Source: Accumulibacter sp.
GTDB lineage: Bacteria; Pseudomonadota; Gammaproteobacteria; Burkholderiales; Rhodocyclaceae
Reading direction: 5' to 3'
DNA: 21,564 bases
Assembly: GCA_003538495.1 (NCBI GenBank)
Contig: DPSD01000693.1
Span: forward strand, 3,009-24,572
Numbering within the stretch: the first letter of the stretch is position 1; each line of letters opens with the position of its first letter. This document shows positions 8,776 to 16,328 of the stretch, piece by piece. The position numbers and the translations under genes are program-made. The notes under the pieces are model-generated. The model had not been told where the DNA came from. It was given only the letters and a program-made list of their open reading frames with translations, and searched no databases.

Positions 8776-9402
8776 CTAGGGCCGGGCCTCCGGCGCCGCC
8801 AGATTGATCTGCATCAGGGCAAAGAAACGGTCGTAGAAGCGCCCGGCGGGGATGGTTTCGCTGGCCACCTTGACCAGCGAATCCTCGCTCGACGACAGCG
8901 GGATCGACAGCGAGCCGAGTGCCGCGACACCGACGCTGGCCGGGTTCGGGCTCTTCTTGAGCGCGTAGCGGTCCTGGATCGCGCTGACGTAGGCGGTCGC
9001 CAGCCTGCCCGCCGTGCCGACCGGCGCACAGACGACCGTGAACACGATCTGCACATGCACTTCGCCTTCGGGCTGGAAACTCTTGGTCGCACTGATGAAC
9101 TCTGGCCGCTCGGTCGTCAGCCGGTAGCCCTGGCTCAGCAGCGAACGACGCGCCGCCTCGCAGGTCGCTTCGACGCTGGCGTCGAAAAGGCGCGAGAAGG
9201 TCTCGTTGGCCTCGAAAGTCTCGTTCTGGTAGACGGCGACACGACCGGACTCACTGGCGCAGCCGGCCAGCAGACAGATCACGCTGAGCACCGACAGCCC
9301 GGTACGCAGCGCCAGCGCCAGCGCCAGGGTCCGGCCAGGCACCACGCCAGCCCGGGGGGCACGCTGGCGGAGCCGATGAACAGCCATTGATCGTGAATTC
9401 AT
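8776..9402 (-). CDS. DUF2242 family lipoprotein
   Basis: This is a small predicted lipoprotein of unknown function, 208 residues from the ATG at 9400-9402. A hydrophobic stretch ends in the lipobox LLAGC. The conserved core includes YQNETFEANETFSRLF, TCEAARRSLLSQGYRLT and ATKSFQPEGEVHVQIVF, which I recognise as the DUF2242 (PF10001) pattern found in betaproteobacteria. From this ATG the lipidated Cys would be residue 48, giving an unusually long, Arg-rich signal region. A GTG at 9343-9345, preceded by GGG at five bases, would give a normal signal peptide of about 28 residues and may be the true start; a GTG at 9406-9408 is a third option. The stretch encoding LALALAL is a short tandem DNA repeat. 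It stands alone between the kinase and the GST gene, with its own promoter. Confidence 0.75.
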   Translation of the reverse strand: MNSRSMAVHRLRQRAPRAGVVPGRTLALALALRTGLSVLSVICLLAGCASESGRVAVYQNETFEANETFSRLFDASVEATCEAARRSLLSQGYRLTTERPEFISATKSFQPEGEVHVQIVFTVVCAPVGTAGRLATAYVSAIQDRYALKKSPNPASVGVAALGSLSIPLSSSEDSLVKVASETIPAGRFYDRFFALMQINLAAPEARP

Positions 9403-9415
9403 TGACACCCCCGAA

Positions 9416-9445
9416 AGTATAGGTGGCCGTGTGAACGGTCGTCAA
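9416..9445 (-). promoter_or_regulatory. Strong sigma70-like promoter for the DUF2242 lipoprotein
   Basis: On the minus strand a -35 TTGACG (9440-9445; 5 of 6 consensus) and a -10 TATACT (9416-9421; 5 of 6) are separated by 18 bp. This is the best promoter match I found in the window. The predicted transcription start is near 9409, only 1 to 8 bases before the GTG at 9408 and the ATG at 9402. The mRNA would therefore be almost leaderless unless a downstream start codon is used. Confidence 0.65.
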
Positions 9446-9525
9446 ATGCCGGCCTGCCGGATGGCGCCCTGCAGTCGATGACCGACCATCGGCCGGCTGC
9501 CGGCGCGCTGTTCGCCAGCCCACCA

Positions 9526-9543
9526 GCCTGGCCAGCGCCAGGC
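9526..9543. repeat. Inverted repeat between the GST gene and the DUF2242 promoter
   Basis: GCCTGGC-CAGC-GCCAGGC is a perfect 7-bp stem with a 4-base loop. It lies about 75 bases beyond the GST stop and upstream of the DUF2242 promoter. A second, smaller hairpin (CTGAGG-CGG-CCTCAG, 9608-9622) overlaps the GST stop codon. Neither has a T-tract, so intrinsic termination is unlikely; they may stabilise the 3' end of the GAD-GST transcript. Confidence 0.35.
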
Positions 9544-9618
9544 GCGATCCGAACCGGGACTTCGCCGGTCGCTCGGCTGGCGACCACGGCCGCGGCCGAG
9601 GCGCTGCCTGAGGCGGCC

Positions 9619-10305
9619 TCAGCAACGCGTCCGATAGGGCTCCTCGAAGTCCAGAAAGTCGTTCTCGGCGAGTGCGCCGGTGGTCCACTCGACCACCGCT
9701 GGCAGCGCCTGCACGCGATCGACATAGGCGGCGATCACCGGCGGGAGCGGCACCGCGTAGGTGACAAAACGCTTGACCACCGGTGCAAAGAAGGCGTCGG
9801 CGACGCTGAACCTGCCGAACAGCATCGGCCCGCCATGCGCCGCGAGCAACTCGCTCCACATCTGCAGCAGGCGGTCGACGTCGCCTTTGACCTGCGCATT
9901 CTCGCGCAAGATGCGCTGCCCCACCTCGGGCAGCGAGGCCTCGATGTTCATGCCAAGGTGATTACGCAGGGCGGCGAAGCCGGCGTGCATCTCGGCGCAG
10001 ACGCTGCGTGCGCGGGCGCGCGCCTGCCGGTCGGCGGGCCACAGCTGCCGTTCCGGGAACTTCTCGGCCAGGTACTCGGCAATCGCCAGCGTGTCCCATA
10101 CCGCCCAGCCCTCGTCTACCAGCACCGGCACCCGGCCGGCAGGGCTGTGACGCGCGACCTCGATCTTGAATTTCGAAGCGGCCGTGCACTCGTCAAGACG
10201 AATCATCACCTCGTCAAACGTAATTTGCGCCTGCTTGAGCAGCACCCACGAGCGCATGGACCACGACGAGTAGTTCTTGTTGCCGATGTAAAGCTGCATG
10301 GACAT
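9619..10305 (-). CDS. Glutathione S-transferase family protein
   Basis: This is a cytosolic protein of 228 residues, a standard GST length. The thioredoxin-like N-terminal domain (about 3-80) has the beta-alpha start LYIGNKNYSSWSMRSW, where a Ser of YSSWS is the probable glutathione-activating residue. It also has the cis-Pro loop GRVPVLVDEGWAVWDTLAIA, with the Glu/Asp-Ser-like region replaced by VWDTLAI. The all-helical C-terminal domain follows, with the family's N-capping pattern FSVADAFFAPV. The start is the ATG at 10303-10305, with AAAGG nine bases ahead; upstream in-frame codons look non-coding. The gene lies 76 bp downstream of the glutamate decarboxylase gene on the same strand, so co-transcription is possible. 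It resembles uncharacterised bacterial GSTs rather than a named class, and the substrate is not predictable. Confidence 0.9.
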   Translation of the reverse strand: MSMQLYIGNKNYSSWSMRSWVLLKQAQITFDEVMIRLDECTAASKFKIEVARHSPAGRVPVLVDEGWAVWDTLAIAEYLAEKFPERQLWPADRQARARARSVCAEMHAGFAALRNHLGMNIEASLPEVGQRILRENAQVKGDVDRLLQMWSELLAAHGGPMLFGRFSVADAFFAPVVKRFVTYAVPLPPVIAAYVDRVQALPAVVEWTTGALAENDFLDFEEPYRTRC

Positions 10306-10381
10306 GGGAACGAACCTTTCATTTCGGGGCGCGGTTGGCTGCGACTTGCGCCACCAGCATTCTGCGCCAGCGGCGTCGTGC

Positions 10382-11779
10382 TCAGTGACGGAAGCCGGAA
10401 GCCTCGGCGGCACCCAGCGGCGCGGGAATCGGATGTTTGGCGAGGAAGTCGATCGCTCGCTGGATGTCCTCGACGAGCAGCGCCCCGAGGTCGCGGCTGA
10501 CACCGTGGCGAACGAGAATGCGCTGGATCACCAGACCCTGGCAATTGGCCGGCAGCGAGTAGGCGGGGACCTGCCAGCCACGACTGCGCAGGCGGTCGGC
10601 CAGATCGTAGAGAGTGAATCCCGGATCGACGCCGTCCCTGATCCTCCAGCACAAGGCCGGGATTCCCTGGTGACGATCACCGCCGTAGAGGATTTCGAAG
10701 GGCCCGAGCTTGCCAATCCGCTCGGCGAGGAAAGCCGCAGTCTGGTAGCAGGCGGAGTGGATCTTGCGGTAACCCTCTCTTCCGAGCCGCAGAAAGTTGT
10801 AGTACTGGCAAACGACCTGCCCGCCCGGCCGCGAGAAGTTCAGGGCGATGTCGCGCATGTTGCCGCCGAGGTAATTGACCCAGAAGATCAATTCCTCGGG
10901 CAGGTCTTCGACTTCCCGCCAGATGACCCAACCGACGCCAAGCGGCGACATTCCGAACTTGTGGCCCGAGGTATTGATCGACTTGACGCGCGGAATACGG
11001 AAGTCCCAGACCAGTTCAGGCGCGCAGAATGGCGCCAGGAAGCCGCCGCTGGCCCCGTCGACGTGCATCGGGATGTCCAGCCCGCTGTCCCGCTGCAACT
11101 CGTCGAGCGCGTCGGCCACCGCCTTGACCGGCTCGTACTGGCAGGTGAAGGTCACCCCCAGCGTCGGCACGACGCCGATGGTGTTGTCGTCGCAACGCCT
11201 GATGACCTCCGCGGGGGTCATCAGGAAACGTCCATCCTCCAGCGGGATCTCGCGCAGCTCGATGTCCCAGTAACGGGCAAACTTGTGCCAGCAAATCTGC
11301 ACCGGACCAGTGATCAGGTTGGGCCGGTCGATCGGCTTGCCGGCCGCCTTTCGTCTGGCCTCCCAACGCCGTTTCATGGCCATGCCGCCAAGCATCGCCG
11401 CCTCGCTCGACCCGGTGGTCGAGCAGCCGATGGTGTTCGCCGCCGCCGGCGAGTTCCAGAGGTCGGCGAGCATGTGCACGCAGCGCGCCTCGATTTCGGC
11501 GGTCTGCGGGTACTCGTCCTTGTCGACCATGTTCTTGTCCATGCACTCGTCCATCAGGCGGTGGACTTCGGGCTCGGCCCAGGTCTGGCAGAAAGTCGCC
11601 AGGTTCTGGCGCGCGTTGCCGTCGAGCATCAGCTCGTCATGAACCACCGAGTAGGCATGCCGCGGATCGCGCTCGGCCAGCGGGAACTTGTACTTCGGCA
11701 TGCTCACCGCCAGATCGGCCGAGGCGTACACCTCGTCATCGAGTCGTTCACGTACGCTGTCTTTCGCGTGCAAGGGCAT
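10382..11779 (-). CDS. gadB: Glutamate decarboxylase (PLP-dependent, GadB type)
   Basis: The enzyme converts L-glutamate plus a proton to GABA and CO2. At 465 residues it is nearly the size of E. coli GadB (466) and clearly similar throughout. The lysine that binds PLP is Lys274 in SGHKFG. Other cofactor and active-site landmarks are [11 protein letters not shown] (His165), [13 protein letters not shown] (Asp241) and [14 protein letters not shown] with Thr62. The C-terminus ends SGFRH. E. coli ends NSFKHT, whose His465 caps the active site at neutral pH, so the pH gate appears conserved here with His as the last residue. AGGA/AAAGG motifs upstream support the ATG at 11777-11779. No gadC antiporter gene is in the window; a GST gene follows. 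It could serve acid tolerance, or GABA and nitrogen metabolism. The function call is confident; the physiological role is not. Confidence 0.95.
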   Translation of the reverse strand: MPLHAKDSVRERLDDEVYASADLAVSMPKYKFPLAERDPRHAYSVVHDELMLDGNARQNLATFCQTWAEPEVHRLMDECMDKNMVDKDEYPQTAEIEARCVHMLADLWNSPAAANTIGCSTTGSSEAAMLGGMAMKRRWEARRKAAGKPIDRPNLITGPVQICWHKFARYWDIELREIPLEDGRFLMTPAEVIRRCDDNTIGVVPTLGVTFTCQYEPVKAVADALDELQRDSGLDIPMHVDGASGGFLAPFCAPELVWDFRIPRVKSINTSGHKFGMSPLGVGWVIWREVEDLPEELIFWVNYLGGNMRDIALNFSRPGGQVVCQYYNFLRLGREGYRKIHSACYQTAAFLAERIGKLGPFEILYGGDRHQGIPALCWRIRDGVDPGFTLYDLADRLRSRGWQVPAYSLPANCQGLVIQRILVRHGVSRDLGALLVEDIQRAIDFLAKHPIPAPLGAAEASGFRH

Positions 11780-11887
11780 TGCTTCCTACCTTTCAGGGGC
11801 CAACGAAGAGGATGGTGAAGGGACGAAATACACGTCGCCACAGCGTGCCATCCCGACTCGTCCTGGCGGCACGGCAATCGTCGCGGC

Positions 11888-14629
11888 TCAGTGCGCCTCG
11901 TCCCAGTTCGCGCCGACGCCGATGTCGACCAGCAACGGCACTCGCAGCGCCGCCACCTTGCACATCAGTCGCGGCAACTCGCTGCGCACTCGCGACAGCT
12001 CGTCGTCCGGTACTTCGAGGACCAGTTCGTCATGGACCTGCATCAGCAGGCGCGTGTTTGCTGCCTCCGCGTCAAGCCAGCCCTGCACGGCGATCATTGC
12101 CGTCTTGATCAGATCGGCGGCCGAGCCCTGCATCGGCGCGTTGATCGCCGCGCGCTCGGCGCCCTGGCGATTCGCCGCCTGGCTGGAGCGGATTTCCGGA
12201 AGCCACAGGCGACGGCCGAAGACGGTTTCGACGTGACCCTCGCTCTTGGCCATCTCGCGCGTTCTCGCCATGTAGCTGGCGACGCCGGGGTAACGAGCGA
12301 AATAGCGGTCGATGTAGGCTTGCGCCGCACCACGTTCGAGGTCGAGCTGGCGGGCGAGACCGAAGGCGCTCATGCCGTAGATCAGCCCGAAATTGATGAC
12401 CTTGGCGACGCGCCTCTGGTCGGGACCAACTTCGCCTGGCGGCACGCCGAAGATCTCGGCGGCCGTCGCCCGGTGCACGTCTTCGCCCTGCGCGAAGGCT
12501 TCGAGCAGGCGCGGATCCTCCGACAGGTGGGCCATGATCCGCAGTTCGATTTGCGAGTAATCCGCAGAAACGATGGTGCTGCCGGGCGGCGCGACGAAGG
12601 CCGCGCGGATGCGCCGCCCTTCGGCGGTTCGCACCGGGATGTTCTGCAGGTTGGGGTCGCTGGACGCCAGCCGACCGGTGACCGCCACCGCCTGCGCGTA
12701 GCTGGTGTGCACGCGGCCGGTCCGCGGGTTGACCATTTTCGGCAGCTTGTCGGTGTAGGTCCCCTTCAATTTGGCGAGTTGCCGCGATTCGAGCAGGATT
12801 TTGGCCAGCGGATAGTCGAGCGCCAGCTCGGAGAGCACCTCCTCGTCGGTCGATGGCGCTCCCGAGGGAGTCTTCTTCTTGACCGGCATGCCGAGCGTTG
12901 CGAACAGGATCTCGGCCAGTTGCTTCGGCGAGTTGACGTTGAACGGCTGGCCGGCCGCGGCGTGCGCCTGCGCCTCCAGTTCGAGCAGCCGCTTGCCGAT
13001 TTCGTTGCTCTGCTGCGCGAGCAGTCGGGAATCGATCAGCACGCCAGTGCGCTCCATCCGGAACAAAATGTCGCGCACGGGCATTTCGATGGTCTCGTAG
13101 ACTCGCGCCAGACCGGCGTCGGCGACGATCTGCGGATAGAGCTTGTCGTGCAGCCGCAGGCACAGGTCGGCGTCCTCGGCGGCGTATTCGGCGGCCTGTT
13201 CGATCTCCACCTGGGCAAAGCCGATCTGCTTGACGCCCTTGCCGCACAGCGCTTCGTAGGGGATCGTCGCCAGTCCGAGGTGGCGCATCGCCAGGCGGCC
13301 GAGATCGTGGCCACGCGCGCCGTCCTTGCCCGACTCGAGAACGTAGGACTGCAGCAAGGTGTCGTGTCTGACGCCAGCCAGCGCGATGCCGTGGTTGGCC
13401 AGGACGTGCTGGTCGTACTTGAGGTTCTGGCCGATCTTGGCGTGCCGCGCCGACTCCAGCCACGGCTTCAGGCGCGCCAGGATTTCGTCGCATGGCAACT
13501 GCTCCGGGCCACCGGGGTAGCGATGGGCAAGCGGCAGATACGCGGCGTCGCCCGCCGCAACGGCCAGCGAGATGCCGACGATACGCGCGGCGAAAGGATC
13601 AAGGCTGGTGGTTTCGGTGTCGACGGCGGTCAGCGCACTGGCCGCGATTTTCGCCAGCCAGCGGTCGAACGACTCCTGGTCAAGAATCGTTTCGTAAGCC
13701 GCGCGGTGCGCGCCGTCGGGAAACCCATCGGGCGTTCCCGGCGAGACCGCGGCCGGTGTTGCCGCGGGACCGCTCGGGGTGCTGGCCTCGCTGAGCCACG
13801 AGCGCATTTCGTAATGGGTAAACAGCTCGATCAGACGCTGGCGATCGAGCGGGCGTGGCGCCAGGTCGGCCAGCGCCAGCGGCAGATCGAGGTCGCAGCG
13901 GACGGTCACCAGCCGGCGCGCCAGCGGCAGGAAGTCGAGCGCGCGGCGCAGGTTTTGGCCAACCACGCCGCGGATCCCGGCTGCGCCGGCGATGACGCCA
14001 TCGAGCGAACCGTACTCGCTCAGCCACTTGACCGCGGTCTTGGCGCCGACCTTGTCAACGCCGGGAACGTTGTCGACGGTGTCGCCGACCAGCGCCAGGT
14101 AATCGACGATGCGCGCGGCCGGCACGCCGAACTTGGCGACCACGCCGGCTTCGTCGAGCACCTCGTTGCTCATCGTGTTGACCAGTTGCACCTGCGGCCC
14201 GACCAGTTGTGCCAGATCCTTGTCGCCGGTCGACACCACCACCTCGATTCCTTGTGCGGCTGCCTGCTGCGCCAGCGTGCCGATCACGTCATCGGCCTCG
14301 ACGCCGACAACGCTCAGCAGTGGCCACCCGAGGGCGGCAATGGCGGCATGCAGCGGCTCGATCTGGCTGCGCATGTCGTCGGGCATCGGCGGACGGTTGG
14401 CCTTGTATTGCGGATACCAGTCGTCGCGGAAAGTCTTGCCCTTGGCGTCGAAGACGCAGGCCTTGTACGCGACTCCCGACGCCTGGTAGTCGCTGTCGAG
14501 GCGGCGCAGCATGTTCAGGACGCCGTGAATCGCGCCGGTCGGCTCACCGCGCGTCGTCCGCAGGTCGGGCATGGCGTGAAAAGCGCGGTAGAGGTAGGAC
14601 GATCCGTCGACCAGGAGCAGGGTGGACAT
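11888..14629 (-). CDS. polA: DNA polymerase I
   Basis: This replication and repair polymerase removes RNA primers and fills gaps. At 913 residues it has all three domains. The 5' nuclease (about 1-290) starts STLLLVDGSSYLYRAFHAMP and has EADDVIGTLA, STGDKDLAQLV and VGDTVDNVPGV. The 3'-5' exonuclease (about 320-510) retains DTETTSLDP (Asp337, Glu339), IGQNLKYDQ and YAAEDADL, so proofreading should be active. The polymerase has motif A VSADYSQIELR (Asp690), motif B RRVAKVINFGLIYG and motif C QVHDELVLEV (Asp867, Glu868). The start at 14627-14629 matches the conserved N-terminus; 19 upstream in-frame codons are not conserved-looking, and there is no strong ribosome-binding site. It is divergent from the DUF2782 gene, a common betaproteobacterial arrangement. 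The glutamate decarboxylase gene begins 108 bp downstream. Confidence 0.98.
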   Translation of the reverse strand: MSTLLLVDGSSYLYRAFHAMPDLRTTRGEPTGAIHGVLNMLRRLDSDYQASGVAYKACVFDAKGKTFRDDWYPQYKANRPPMPDDMRSQIEPLHAAIAALGWPLLSVVGVEADDVIGTLAQQAAAQGIEVVVSTGDKDLAQLVGPQVQLVNTMSNEVLDEAGVVAKFGVPAARIVDYLALVGDTVDNVPGVDKVGAKTAVKWLSEYGSLDGVIAGAAGIRGVVGQNLRRALDFLPLARRLVTVRCDLDLPLALADLAPRPLDRQRLIELFTHYEMRSWLSEASTPSGPAATPAAVSPGTPDGFPDGAHRAAYETILDQESFDRWLAKIAASALTAVDTETTSLDPFAARIVGISLAVAAGDAAYLPLAHRYPGGPEQLPCDEILARLKPWLESARHAKIGQNLKYDQHVLANHGIALAGVRHDTLLQSYVLESGKDGARGHDLGRLAMRHLGLATIPYEALCGKGVKQIGFAQVEIEQAAEYAAEDADLCLRLHDKLYPQIVADAGLARVYETIEMPVRDILFRMERTGVLIDSRLLAQQSNEIGKRLLELEAQAHAAAGQPFNVNSPKQLAEILFATLGMPVKKKTPSGAPSTDEEVLSELALDYPLAKILLESRQLAKLKGTYTDKLPKMVNPRTGRVHTSYAQAVAVTGRLASSDPNLQNIPVRTAEGRRIRAAFVAPPGSTIVSADYSQIELRIMAHLSEDPRLLEAFAQGEDVHRATAAEIFGVPPGEVGPDQRRVAKVINFGLIYGMSAFGLARQLDLERGAAQAYIDRYFARYPGVASYMARTREMAKSEGHVETVFGRRLWLPEIRSSQAANRQGAERAAINAPMQGSAADLIKTAMIAVQGWLDAEAANTRLLMQVHDELVLEVPDDELSRVRSELPRLMCKVAALRVPLLVDIGVGANWDEAH

Positions 14630-14848
14630 GGGCGGGCAGCCAGGCAAGAAGGACAGAAGAATGGACCCGAGATCAACAAGGATCATCGCCGAACAACGAT
14701 CACGATCCGTCGTGCACGCCGCCGAGGACGTTCGCCTGCTGGCGCACCCCGATCGGACTCGCTGGCATTATGGCAGACTTCGTGGCGGCGACCGAGCAGC
14801 GGCGAGGGCGGCGGCGCAGCCGGTCGCGCGTGCAGCGGCGCCCGAATC

Positions 14849-14877
14849 TTGTACTAAAGTCGACTTTGGCCGATGAT
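14849..14877 (+). promoter_or_regulatory. Candidate promoter for the DUF2782-thrB unit
   Basis: TTGTAC (14849-14854; 4 of 6 -35 consensus) and GATGAT (14872-14877; 4 of 6 -10 consensus) are separated by 17 bp. The predicted start is near 14884, about 29 bases before the DUF2782 ATG. Both hexamers are weak matches, so this is tentative. The spacer contains the palindrome at 14856-14867. Confidence 0.35.
14856..14867. promoter_or_regulatory. Perfect 12-bp palindrome in the polA/DUF2782 divergent region
   Basis: AAAGTCGACTTT is a perfect palindrome with no spacer. It sits between the candidate -35 and -10 of the rightward promoter, a classic operator position. It is also AT-rich at its ends within a very GC-rich region. 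No regulator family is assigned. Confidence 0.35.
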
Positions 14878-14912
14878 GCTCAACGTTTGATCAACCATCC
14901 GGAACTCTCTCC

Positions 14913-15254
14913 ATGCGCTTCATCCACGCCATCCTGGCCGTCCTCGCTCTCGCCGCCGCATCCGCGCTCGCTCAGAACCGGACCGATCTGCAACCGCTGC
15001 CGGCGATCCCGCCACCACCGCCGGAGATGGCGCCATTCGACGAAAGCCTGGAGCCGGTGGTAACGATCAAGAAACGCGAGGGCGAAACGGTCGAAGAGCA
15101 CCGGATCAACGGCAAGCTCTACAAGATCGTGGTGACACCCGAACACGGCGTTCCCTACACCCTGATCGACCGGGAAGGCGACGGCAACTTCACGCAGAGC
15201 GCGATGGGATCGCCTACCCTCAGCGTGCCGATGTGGGTAATCGGTACTTTCTGA
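14913..15254 (+). CDS. DUF2782 family exported protein
   Basis: This is a 113-residue protein of unknown function. Residues 1-20 form a Sec signal peptide with probable cleavage after SALA; there is no lipobox. A proline-rich linker (PLPAIPPPPPEMAPF) follows. The conserved core has EPVVTIKKREGETVEEHRI, NGKLYKIVVTPEHG, PYTLIDREGDG and ends VPMWVIGTF. This matches the DUF2782 (PF11191) pattern, common in betaproteobacteria beside polA and thrB. GGA nine bases ahead supports the start. thrB begins 77 bp downstream on the same strand, so the two are likely co-transcribed. The YKI/YTLID segments look like a small beta-rich periplasmic domain; no catalytic residues are obvious. Confidence 0.88.
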   Translation: MRFIHAILAVLALAAASALAQNRTDLQPLPAIPPPPPEMAPFDESLEPVVTIKKREGETVEEHRINGKLYKIVVTPEHGVPYTLIDREGDGNFTQSAMGSPTLSVPMWVIGTF

Positions 15255-15303
15255 AACGCTGACCGACGCCAGCCGATCGCCTCCCGCCTGCTGCCCGCTC
15301 TTC

Positions 15304-15325
15304 CCAGCCTTTCCGGCCTGGCTGG
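15304..15325 (+). repeat. Inverted repeat just upstream of thrB
   Basis: CCAGCC (15304-15309) and GGCTGG (15320-15325) form a 6-bp stem with a 10-base loop. The right arm overlaps TGGA, the only purine-rich motif ahead of the thrB ATG at 15332. If it folds in the mRNA it could partly mask ribosome binding. In DNA this GC-rich a 6-bp stem may be chance. Confidence 0.25.
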
Positions 15326-15331
15326 ACCGTC

Positions 15332-16297
15332 ATGTCGGTATTCACCCAGCTGACCGTAGAGCAGGCGGCCGCCTGGCTCGAGACCTACGATCTTGGCACC
15401 GTGACCAAACTGACCGGCATCAGCGAAGGGGTGCAGAACTCCAACTTTTTCCTGAGCAGCACCCGTGGCGACTACGTGTTGACCGTTTTCGAACAGGTGG
15501 CGCCTGCGCAGGTGCCGCGCTACGTGCAACTGATGGACCATCTGGCGCGGCTCGGCCTGCCTTGTCCGGCGCCGGTCGCCAACCGTCACTGCGAGCAGGT
15601 CTCCTGTCTTGGCGGCAAGCCGGCGGTGATCGTCAGCCGACTGGCCGGCCGCTCCCAGGAGTCACCAAACTCGGCGCAATGCGCGGCCATTGGCGAGCTG
15701 CTGGCGCGCTTGCATCTGGCTGCCCGGTCGTGGCCGGAGCCGCTGCAGCACCAACGCGATACCGCGTGGTGCAGCCGCGTGGCAGCGGAGATCGCACCCT
15801 TCCTGAACGACGACGACGCCCGCCTGCTGCACGGCGAAGTTCGCCATCAGCAGCAGCGTCGCCCCGCTGACCTGCCGCGCGGGGTGATTCACGCCGACCT
15901 GTTTCGTGACAACGTGCTGTTTTCGGGCGATCGCGTCAGCGGCGTGCTCGACTTCTATTTTGCCGGCGTCGACGACCTGCTGTTCGACCTGGCGGTGACC
16001 GTCAACGACTGGTGCAGCACGCGCGACGGAGCGCTTGACGACAGCCGCTGCGCGGCGCTGCTGAGCGCCTACGACGCCCGCCGTCAGCTGCTGCCAGCCG
16101 AGCACGCCGCCTGGCCGACGCTGCTGCGCGCCGCCGCGCTGCGTTTCTGGGTTTCACGCCTGCAGGACCATCATCTGCCGCGGCCCGGCGAGCTGGTTGT
16201 GCGGCGCGATCCTGACGCCTACCGGGCGATCCTGCTGGCGCGCATTGCCAGCGATCGCCATGGCTCCTGGCTTACCGCTGCCAGTCGTGGCAGCTAA
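15332..16297 (+). CDS. thrB: Homoserine kinase (ThrB, aminoglycoside-phosphotransferase-fold type)
   Basis: The enzyme phosphorylates L-homoserine with ATP to O-phosphohomoserine, the penultimate step of threonine synthesis. At 321 residues it is the APH-fold version of ThrB found in many alpha- and betaproteobacteria, not the GHMP kinase of E. coli. The N-terminus MSVFTQLTVEQAAAWL is characteristic. The N-lobe has GISEGVQNSNFFL and the ATP-site strand GDYVLTVFE. The catalytic loop is GVIHADLFRDNVLF (His187, Asp189, Asp193, Asn194), and the metal-binding motif is LDFYFAG (Asp207). All key residues are intact. It follows the DUF2782 gene by 77 bp. The methyltransferase gene starts 31 bp after its stop. 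No thrC or hom gene is in the window. Confidence 0.95.
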   Translation: MSVFTQLTVEQAAAWLETYDLGTVTKLTGISEGVQNSNFFLSSTRGDYVLTVFEQVAPAQVPRYVQLMDHLARLGLPCPAPVANRHCEQVSCLGGKPAVIVSRLAGRSQESPNSAQCAAIGELLARLHLAARSWPEPLQHQRDTAWCSRVAAEIAPFLNDDDARLLHGEVRHQQQRRPADLPRGVIHADLFRDNVLFSGDRVSGVLDFYFAGVDDLLFDLAVTVNDWCSTRDGALDDSRCAALLSAYDARRQLLPAEHAAWPTLLRAAALRFWVSRLQDHHLPRPGELVVRRDPDAYRAILLARIASDRHGSWLTAASRGS

Positions 16298-16328
16298 CAG
16301 TACCGCCTTGGCACGACTGCGAACAAAC

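Noticed and set aside
9309..9327. Short tandem GCGCCA repeat, considered as a phase-variable tract
   Set aside because: Only about three copies in a signal-peptide region; six-base units preserve the reading frame and just encode Leu-Ala repeats.
9526..9543. Possible rho-independent terminator after the GST gene
   Set aside because: The hairpin is good but no T-run follows on either strand, so it is listed only as an inverted repeat.
10298..11818. A 506-codon open frame opposite glutamate decarboxylase
   Set aside because: Antisense to a clearly conserved enzyme, with no domain pattern of its own.
11891..14857. A 988-codon open frame on the plus strand opposite polA
   Set aside because: polA on the minus strand has every conserved motif. 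The antisense translation is low-complexity, rich in Arg, Gln, Gly and Val, and looks like a compositional shadow.
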